Shown piece by piece: positions 56,287-64,000 of a stretch of 64,000 bases of DNA (positions are counted from its first letter, which is position 1; each line of letters begins with the position of its first letter). The DNA comes from Polytrichum commune (lineage: Eukaryota; Streptophyta; Polytrichopsida; Polytrichales; Polytrichaceae). The translations under genes and the position numbers were made by a program. The notes under the pieces are model-generated. The model saw nothing but the letters and a program-made list of their open reading frames with translations. It was not told the DNA's origin and did no database searches. The stretch is taken from positions 13,578,001 through 13,642,000 of the forward strand of contig OX485804.1 of assembly GCA_950295325.1 (NCBI GenBank), given 5' to 3'.

Positions 56287-57051
56287 TTATGGGTACCAAG
56301 GTGCGAGCTCCTCTAGCATAGATAGAGTTTTGCCCTCTTCCTCCTGTATCTCTTTGAGTGATTTACTCACCTCCCGGTGGACTTTTCTATCTGCTTTCCA
56401 ATCCTCGCTATTGGCTCCTATCGGCCATTCCTTAATCTCATCATCCTCATCGTTGTGTTTATCTTGCTCAAACACGTTAGCCTTTTCATCATCGGAGTCT
56501 TCTTCTCCGTTTTCACTTTGGTGGTCTTCTTGCTCCTCCAAGTTGCCACTACTCGAATCATCATCATCATCGCTATCATCACTCTCATTATCCTTCTTGC
56601 CTTCATCAGTTGTGGCCCTCTGGGCTCTTGTCATCACACATACCACATGGAATACTGCGTTAGCTCCTACTGCCAATTTCATATTTATGAAACCCTTTAG
56701 TTTTTGTTGATGCTTAATAAAATGTGGATAGTCCGGCTTCCGGTGTCCTTTTTGATGATAGTAAACACATTCGTCGGGGTTGCCATCTCGCTGAGGTCTG
56801 CCAGTGTACCCAATTCTTAGCGTTGCCTTGGTGTTGTTACTATCCATCAAACTCCTAGTATATTCATTCATGTCATGGTTGATAGGTCCTCTAGGACCTC
56901 CTCGGTAGGGGTATTCATCTTCCCTCCGGTAATTTTGGCTTTTGTAGGGGTAATGTCCTTCCCTTCTATAATCATCCTTGTAGTTGTCATTGAGCCTATA
57001 GTATGGCCGATCATCTCTGCAATATTCATTTTCCCGGTAGGAGCCGCCCAC
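56287..57051 (-). pseudogene. Gypsy polyprotein segment with acidic stretch
   Basis: 254 codons: an Arg/Tyr/Asp-rich N-terminus, a Cys/His motif CVYYHQKGHRKPDYPHF, VVCVMTRAQ (commonly near the start of pol in plant gypsy elements), then a long Asp/Glu-rich tract. The frame is open but isolated from gag by a stop. Confidence 0.65.
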
Positions 57052-57155
57052 CTCATGCCGGTAATCGCCTCCCCTATATGGGGATATTTCCTCTCTTTTG
57101 AAATCAGTCCTTGGTTCAAACCTAACTCTTCTCTAATTCGTTTCTCGCCTATGGG

Positions 57156-58739
57156 TTATTGCCCTTGGCCTTCGGTTGGATTGAGTTGTATTTGCTTTAC
57201 CCCATATCTTCTATCTCGGGGTCTCCGAAATTCATACCTCTCATAAACACACTCACTTGTGTTATGGATGAGGCTATTACAGTTTGTACAATGCTTCATT
57301 TGACACTCTTGAACGTAGTGCCCTTCGTTTCGGCATTGCCAACAAATTATGCCCGTTCGAAATTTTCTGCTCCCCAAAGCTACTTCTTTTATTTCTTCCT
57401 TGAGGGTCTTGATGTCATCCTTGGTCGGGTCATCTTTCTTTGCTTTTGTTTTTTTTTTCTTCTTCTTCCGCTCTTCTTCTAAATCATCACTTGATTCATC
57501 GTTGTCATTGTCAACGAGGAGTCTTCCCTTCCTCATTTGTACTAGTTCTAATTTTCGTGTTGATGTTTTTACTTCATCCAAATCATCAATCGGCATTAAG
57601 TCAATATGTTTAGCATATTCCTTTTTCAATCCATTAAGGAACCGTGCTTTCTTGAATTGATTATTGGATTGGGGGTTGATCTTTGATGATTCCACCATAA
57701 CCCTTTCATAGTACTCTTCGATTGTCTCATCTTTCTTTTGTTCGAGGGATCCTAAACTTTCAATCATTTCTCCCTACGATTTCTTTGTTCTAAATCTCAT
57801 AAGAAATGCAATTCCCAAAGTTGGCTAGTCCGGAAAATGGTTCGGGCCAAATTGAGAATACCATTCCAAAGCTTGTTTCTTTAAGGTAACAAGGAATAAT
57901 TGCAATTTGATTGCATCAGTATCTTCCTGGTTGGCAAGACAAACATTGTTAAATTCTTGCGTGTAGGTATTCGGGTCAGTCTTACCCTTGTAGGTTGGTA
58001 AGGGAACTTTTGTTCTCTGAGGTTGTGCTACCATGTTGGTTGGGTCAGGTGGGTTGTTTTTAACATCATGCGGGTTGTTGTTAATTGGGGGTGGTGGGCT
58101 AACCTTTGTATTTAGGTTGTTTCCAAAGTTTTGAAATTTCACAAACCTTTCGTCAAACTTCCTTATCAATTCATCAAACTCTTCTTGGCTAATAGGTTCC
58201 TTGGTTTCTTGGGTTTCTTGTTTTCTCTGGTCATGAGTTTCTACCCCGACAATGCTGGGACCTTCGTGCTTAAATGTTTCTTCAAAAAAAAAAATTAGGT
58301 TCTCCCACTCTTCTTTACTGGGAGGTTCCGTATTGAGTGTGTCTTCTTGATGGGTTTTACCCTTGTCTTGAGTTATCCTCACTGGAGTGTGAGTACTAGT
58401 GTTTTCTTTTGTGCCTTTTGTTCTCAAAACATAAGTCCCAAGAGGGGTACCTATTATCAAATCATCATCGTCTTCCTCACTTTCTTCTTGGTTCAAATTA
58501 TCTTCATTCGAGTCTTCATGTCCTTCGTTTGTTTCACCATTACCTCCTCCTTCACTTTGACTTCTATTGTGGATGGGTTTAGGGGTGTGGGAACCTACTG
58601 TCGGTGGTTCCGAAGCATTTCGGTCTCCTTCGTTTCCTATGGTTCTTTGTGGCGTACGCTTAGCGTACCTCTCTTCTCTTTCTCTCTTGAGTTGTTCGGT
58701 CCGTCTTACACGGTCCTCTCTAGAATGCATGCGCTCCAC
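57156..58739 (-). pseudogene. Gypsy gag with CCHC zinc knuckle
   Basis: Two frames on the minus strand (58739-57825 and 57767-57156) are separated by stops near 57775-57830. The first has a charged N-terminus and the capsid-type block PLPTYKGKTDPNTYTQEF followed by KKQALEWYSQF. The second has ETIEEYYERV, a poly-Lys stretch, and the zinc knuckle CWQCRNEGHYVQEC (C-x2-C-x4-H-x4-C). Gag would form the particle that packages element RNA. Confidence 0.85.
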
Positions 58740-59631
58740 ATGCTTCTCTTTGCCTCTTGTTCTTTGGGGGTTGGTGATGTACTTCTCGTAGTAGATGTAT
58801 CCTCATGATCAACCATGTATGCTACTTAGAGTGTTTCGGGATCTTGGTCTTGGCTAGCTTTCTCGGGTCTATCGCCTCAATGCACCCGTACTTCACGTGT
58901 TTCAATGTCTTGCTTCTTATTCATGCTTCTATTCCGAATCTTGGTTGCCCACACTACCATTCAAACCACCATATAGTGGTAAAAATATCTTCCTAACATA
59001 TAAGTCATACAACAAACCTTCATGTTTGTAGTGGTATCCTCGGTGTCGGGTCGCTCCTAGCACATGAGCGCTAATTCCTTCTCCTTCGTTATTCCATACC
59101 TTGGAAAATATTAATGCTTGCAGTTCTTCTTGTAACTCATCAATGTTTCTTTCGAATTGAGACTAGTAAGTAAAATCTATTTCCTTTTCCTTAGGTAGTT
59201 GCCATATTTTATCCTCTGATTTTATTTTATTTTTGCATATCCCACATTAGAACATGGAATTTCTTTGTTCCTTCCCATTTCCTTAAAGTTAACTTACTTG
59301 TGTCATACTTTGGATAATCCCATGGCCACCAACCTATGGCGGGGATTCCTTGTGGTTTTAAATTCTCCTCCTCACCTTCTCTATCAATCTGCACATAAAA
59401 CCCTCAGAGGTTAAATATTTCAAGTTTTCGCTCCACAACTCTTTCCACACGATTTTGTTTTCGTGATCCAAATGTTGTTGCTAATTCGCGTTCCTCATCT
59501 ATATCTTGTTGAAGTCTTCCACACCATATGTGGTACATGTTCTCCATTCATTCTTGCCATCCAACTTGTCCCAATATCTTATGTTTGTAGTTAAATCTTC
59601 TAATGCAGGTAGGTGCAACGTCCATGTGGCG

Positions 59632-59654
59632 GATCCCCGGCATGGTTGCCAAAA
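59632..59654 (-). promoter_or_regulatory. Primer-binding site of the gypsy element
   Basis: Just inside the LTR end, the minus strand reads TTGGCAACCATGCCGGGG, resembling the TGGCGCCGTTGCCGGGG-type sites of plant Athila/Tat gypsy elements. The priming tRNA is not assigned. Confidence 0.6.
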
Positions 59655-62600
59655 TGTGGAGGTCACTTTCAACCCTCAGCCCAAGACGGTGTAACCTGAT
59701 GTTGACCGGTTTACACATATATCACTCCCACCAAAATTAGAACATTCTTGCTTCTCATTTCTACGAAGGCGGTCGTGTACATGTTATTATTGGTGTTCAG
59801 TTTCGTATAGCATTCATTTGGACGTTCTCAAAAATTCTGAGGGAGTAGTGTCCTAGGTTTCTAAGTTCATGTTCCCCTAAATCCTAATGTCAAGGTTAAG
59901 AGTCTTTGGAAGTAAAATTATTCTTAGCTCCAATCATCCTATGAATTTAATCTTATATCTTTCATGGTTTGAATGGCTTGAAACCCTATCCATAGATTCG
60001 ATTTCAATTATGCTTAGTTACAATTTCAATTTCCTTAACATCTTGTTTGTTCACACCTCATCTAATTGAGTTGATGTAGAGTATGTCATGATACGTTATC
60101 TTGATAAACATGCTTCGGCCTACTTGACTACTTTCCATAAGAATTTTCTTTGCACTCCTTTATTCTTGGATGATGGCTTTCGTCCTTTTCAATTCGGCTT
60201 CATATGTTCCCATTCCGGATGTTGATGAACTAGATGTTTCTATTTGTGTAATTGTAGTGCATATCTTTATACCCTTGTTTGGATTTCTTGTCTTCCTGAG
60301 TTGGTACGGTTATGGGAAACTCTTTTGTTTGGTTTCCCTCTTTTGAATTGAATTGATTTTTCAATCATTATGGCTTACTGCATTCACAGGTTATGTTTTC
60401 CTCATATTAGTTTGTTTAGGCTCACCCTTGTACCTCGAGTGCAATGTTGCTGGAGGAATTGGGTTAAGCCTTGATTCACAGTAGTTTTCACTTGTGCCAA
60501 ATTTCCAATCCTTTCCTAGATCATTCATATGTCCAAACCAATCAAGGCTTTTGAATTTCCAAGATCCTTTGAATCCTTAAAATGTTTGAGTGCAATTTAT
60601 ACGCACTTCTTCAATTACAAAGTGTTTCAAGTATCCAGGCACAATCTTAAATTTAAGCTTTCAAGTTTCCTTTAGCTCAATCTAGATGGCTCTTATAAAT
60701 ACTTGCTTCAAGTTTCCAACTTTCCTTAGTGTTCAAAATCCCAAATCTCTTTTCAAGTTTCCATTTCTATATTTCTAAGTTTCCATTCTATCTTTGTAAG
60801 TTTTTAGGTCTCGAGTGGTTTCCCACTTTATTGAGACCTTGATCGACACTTCACGTCGGATTGTTTGATAGCAAATGAAGTGTAATAGGGTTCGTTAGTA
60901 CCCCTCTTTATATAGTCGTTGACATCTAGGTATTTGCAAATTTTGATAAATGTTAGTTGCGGCTATGATTAGCAATGTATCTATTTATAGCATGGATTTA
61001 GAGTCTTAACCTTATTTCTATAAATCTACCATCCTTGAAATGTTTTTACTAGTTACATAACCTTTGGTCTCTATTGGTTATGTATTCTTCGGTTCTTGCA
61101 TTTGACCCTATTTACGACGCGTTCCCGAGCTAATGTCCGTGCCCGAACCATGTTCCCGGGTTGGCCGTTGGCTTAGCTATCGCCCTTCCCCTTTCAACTG
61201 TCTCCTTGTCTTTTCCTCCGCATGTCTTCTCTCACGTGATTGGGAGCCGGCTTCAAATCTCTTCCGCCTTGAGCTCTCAACTCAAGCTCGGTGTTGCTTC
61301 CTTTGAGCTCTCAGCTCCTCTGCCCCAAGCTCGATGCCACTCCCTTGTGCTCCTAGCACCGCTGTTGGTGCGGTGTGAGCCTGAATGGCTACACAGAGAG
61401 CTTAAGGACCCTATCACACTTCATTTGTTCTCGAACAACTCTACTTGAAGTGTCGTTCAAGGTCTAGATAAAAGTGGGAAACCACTTAGGACTTGAATTT
61501 AGAAGAATAGAATTGGGAACTTGAAATGATACTTGGAATTTGTATATAAATACTTGGATGAGTGAAAGCTCAAATTGAGTATTTCTCATGGCTATCTAAA
61601 ATGAGGTAAGGAAATTTTGGAAGCTCAAATTGGAACCGTGCTCGGATATTTGAAGTCACTTTGTAATTATAGAAATGTGTACAAATTGCAATCGGTGATT
61701 TTAAAAATACAATGGAACTTGGAGATTGAAAAGTCCTTGTTGGCTTGAAAACATGTATGATCTAGGAAAGTCTTAGAAGGTTGGCGCAAGGGATAACTAC
61801 TATAAATATAGAGCACCCACGGTGTTTTAGAAAATTGAACATTAGAATTGGCCTATCGGAGTGAGAATCAAATGATATTAGTTTTTGCAAAGTAGATTAC
61901 ATAGCGTGTGAAGGACTCAGGAGCTCCGAGCAAGGTAGGAAGTCCAACAATTTAAATAAATTGAATTTATCATAATTTGAAAGCCACTAAGGAACTTTAC
62001 AAAGATGGTAGTTTCTCCAACTTGGCGGAAAATGTTTGGAAGTACCAATGAAAATAAATCTTAAAGAATCACGAAGTGAAAGGGGACTTTCAGCGGGATC
62101 ATTGGAACAAGGGGTGAAGTGCTAACGTTTAAGTAGTGAAGAGACTTGGAAGACGAACCCTATTCCTCAAGTAACATTGTACTCGGGATGCAAGGATTAG
62201 CCTATCAAAATGATATGAATAAAGTATAATATGGTGGATAGAATAGGCCATAATGACTGTAAAGTCAATTCAATTAAAGAAAGGGAAACCAAACAAAAGA
62301 ATTACCAATAACCATACCAACTCAAAAAGAGAAGAAATCCAAACAAGAGAAGTGATGAGATGTACCGCAATTACACAAATAGAAACATCTAGCTCATTAA
62401 CATTTGGAATAAAAACACATGAAGTCAAGGATTAGAGAATACCAAACTATTAAGGAATCGAAACCTCAAGGTAATCTGAACATAATGGATGAAGTCAAGT
62501 TGGAAAGGACGGAAGCCATCAATCGAGAATAAGGGGTACAAAGAAAAGGATGCCCATGAAAAAGCGTCAAGTAGACCAAATCATGCTTCATCTTGTCTAT

Positions 62601-63061
62601 ACCTTATGAACTAAGATATTGTCTCGCAACAACCTAATATAGATGAGGTGTAAACAAATAGGATAACACTCAAACCATGATGATAAAGAGATTGAAGTTG
62701 TAACTAGGCATAATTGAAGTCGAATGTATGTATAGAGGTTTAGCCATTCAAACCATGAAAAGATGGGAATAATTTCATATGATGATTAGAGCTAGGAATG
62801 AATTTACGTCCAAAAACTCTTAACCTTGACAATAAGATTTAGGGGAACATGAACTTAGAAATCTAGGACACTTACTCCTTGAGGAAATCATGAAAACTTG
62901 AGAAAGGAATGTTATGCAAAAACTAAACATCAATGATAATTGCATATGACCACCTTCGTCAAAAAGAAAAATATATAGCATTCTAATTTTAGTAGGAGTA
63001 ATGTTTATGTAAGCCGGTCAGTAGCACCGTCTTAGGCTGAGGGTCAAAGGTGACCTCAACA
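59655..63061. repeat. Two LTRs in head-to-head inverted orientation
   Basis: The left LTR (minus strand, about 60900 down to 59655) and the right copy (plus strand, about 61400-63061) match block by block. Examples: CCTATTACACTTCATTTG against CCTATCACACTTCATTTG, then GTGGGAAACCACT; AGCCATTCAAACCATGAAA; CTCTTAACCTTGACA; GCTGAGGGT and GTGACCTC at the termini. The arms differ by indels totalling about 400 bp. The centre (60900-61400) is not matched and includes a GC-richer 95-codon ORF of no recognised family. The right LTR is not followed by the primer-binding site seen on the left. Confidence 0.85.
60908..60916 (-). promoter_or_regulatory. TATA box of the left LTR
   Basis: CTATATAAA on the minus strand lies about 15 bp upstream of the block shared by both LTRs (AACGAACCCTATTACAC). 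This is the expected place for the gypsy RNA start. Confidence 0.5.
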
Positions 63062-64000
63062 AAACACTCAATAATATGGAGATGAAGCAATTAGCACAAA
63101 AACCGGAGTCCTGATTTAAGTACAATTTGTGCCACAACCTATGGCAGATGAGCATGAGTTGTCATTGCATCGACATTGATAGGAAAGAATTTTTGCAAGG
63201 TCCTAGTATGTGTTTTATGGTGTTCTAGGTCAATGTCCATTGCCTAATACACAACAGTGGGAAGGCCTACATGGGGTCCATGCTTGCCTCACATGTTTGT
63301 TAACATAGTTTGGGTTAACATAAGTTTAGGATCTAATAGTATATTTTTATGCATTTTTATGTTGGATACATACATGTCCATGTGCTTAGTTGCATATTGA
63401 CATGCCCATGACATGTGTTGTCTCTCATTTTTATCTTTGTATGAGCCCAAAATGAGTGCTCATATTTGTTTTATGTTTAGAATTCAATTAGAAGTGCATT
63501 TGGAGTGTTATTGAAACAATCAAAAGTATAAAAAGAGTGAGGCTTGGTGTGGTTTATGTTTTAGGCTTTAAGCCATTTTGTGTGGTTAAGTAGAAGCTTA
63601 ATGATATTAGGGAGTGTTGTGATTAAGTGAGTAGTGTTTGAGGAAGCAAGGGTAAGGTCCTTTGATTTAAATGTTTGAATTAGAACATGCTCTTGTTGGT
63701 TTAAAGGGTGAAGGTTAGTGGATAGGATAAGGTCCTACTAGGTAGGAGAATGTAAAGGGGTTTGTGGCCTTGGGTGCCCTCCCCTCCTCCTCCTCTCCCT
63801 TCCTCCTCCTCTCCTCTCTTCATTCTCTCTTCTCCTTCTCTCTCTCTCTCTCTCCTCTCTAGGATTTTGGAGCTGTTAGAGCTAAAAAAATAGTGTAATT
63901 AGGAAGGGGGTATTAGGTAAATTAGTGGAATTAAGTAGGAAGATTAGATAGGGGGCCTTGGGTAATTAGGGGAATTAGGTGGAGGATTAGTGGGGGGTTA
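63062..64000. other. Intergenic with CT-rich microsatellite
   Basis: No gene is seen. 63778-63860 is a long pyrimidine tract with CCTCCT and (CT)n. 63895-64000 is purine-rich with repeated GGAATTAGG/GGTAATTAGG motifs. Confidence 0.6.

Larger units (their letters stand above)
54500..59655 (-). mobile_element. Truncated Ty3/gypsy LTR retrotransposon
   Basis: Read from 59655 downward: primer-binding site, long 5' leader, gag with zinc knuckle, second Cys/His and acidic region, protease, then reverse transcriptase ending at about 54500. RNase H, integrase and the downstream LTR are absent, so the element is truncated just after the RT active site. Stops and frame changes separate the blocks, so no polyprotein can be made. 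Confidence 0.85.

Noticed and set aside
61161-61448. 95-codon ORF at the centre of the inverted LTR pair
   Set aside because: Low-complexity Leu/Ser-rich reading without a domain; likely chance in a GC-richer spacer.

Overview
The window looks like nuclear DNA of a land plant. It has intron-rich genes with GT-AG junctions, an SDR enzyme with a plastid-type N-terminus, long AT-rich intergenic stretches and dense nested transposons. The COMMD4 gene leads me to guess a non-flowering plant (bryophyte, fern, lycophyte or gymnosperm); that is inference, not proof. Only two genes look like ordinary host genes: an eight-exon COMMD4 (5665-8270, +) and an eleven-exon short-chain dehydrogenase/reductase (40412-46017, +). 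Both assemble in frame across every junction.

Region by region. 1-2480 is a decayed LINE (RNase H plus Cys/His tail). 4678-5338 and 8986-9485 are foldback elements around COMMD4. 11523-13200 (-) is a broken DDE integrase-core gene and 13599-14998 (-) is the C-terminal part of a hAT transposase. 15366-35836 is a CACTA element carrying a TNP2/DUF4218/DUF4216-type transposase and a SET-domain gene. A 12.7 kb Mutator-like element (MULE) lies inside that transposase's last exon (22320-35031), bounded by an 11-bp target-site duplication. The MULE holds a transposase pseudogene with a SWIM finger, an opposite-strand pseudogene that looks like a ParB-like domain joined to a DNA-methyltransferase fold, a small basic/acidic ORF, and a ~4.2 kb array of 64-bp units each built on a near-perfect palindrome. 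36628-37006 and 38973-39389 are MITEs (the second is Tourist/Harbinger type with a TAA duplication). A pogo-like element sits in the last intron of the SDR gene. 49888-50460 (-) is a dead PIF/Harbinger transposase. 54500-59655 (-) is a truncated Ty3/gypsy element. Its LTR forms a large head-to-head inverted repeat with a second LTR (59655-63061).

The most unusual part is 15.4-35.8 kb. Two unrelated DNA transposons, one nested in the other, each carry a methyltransferase-type passenger: SET in the CACTA, ParB/MTase-like in the MULE. The MULE passenger lies beside a large palindromic array. The copies here are decayed (nonsense codons, frameshifts), so any function must be sought in intact relatives. 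Exon models and domain calls come from reading the sequence; no database search was run.
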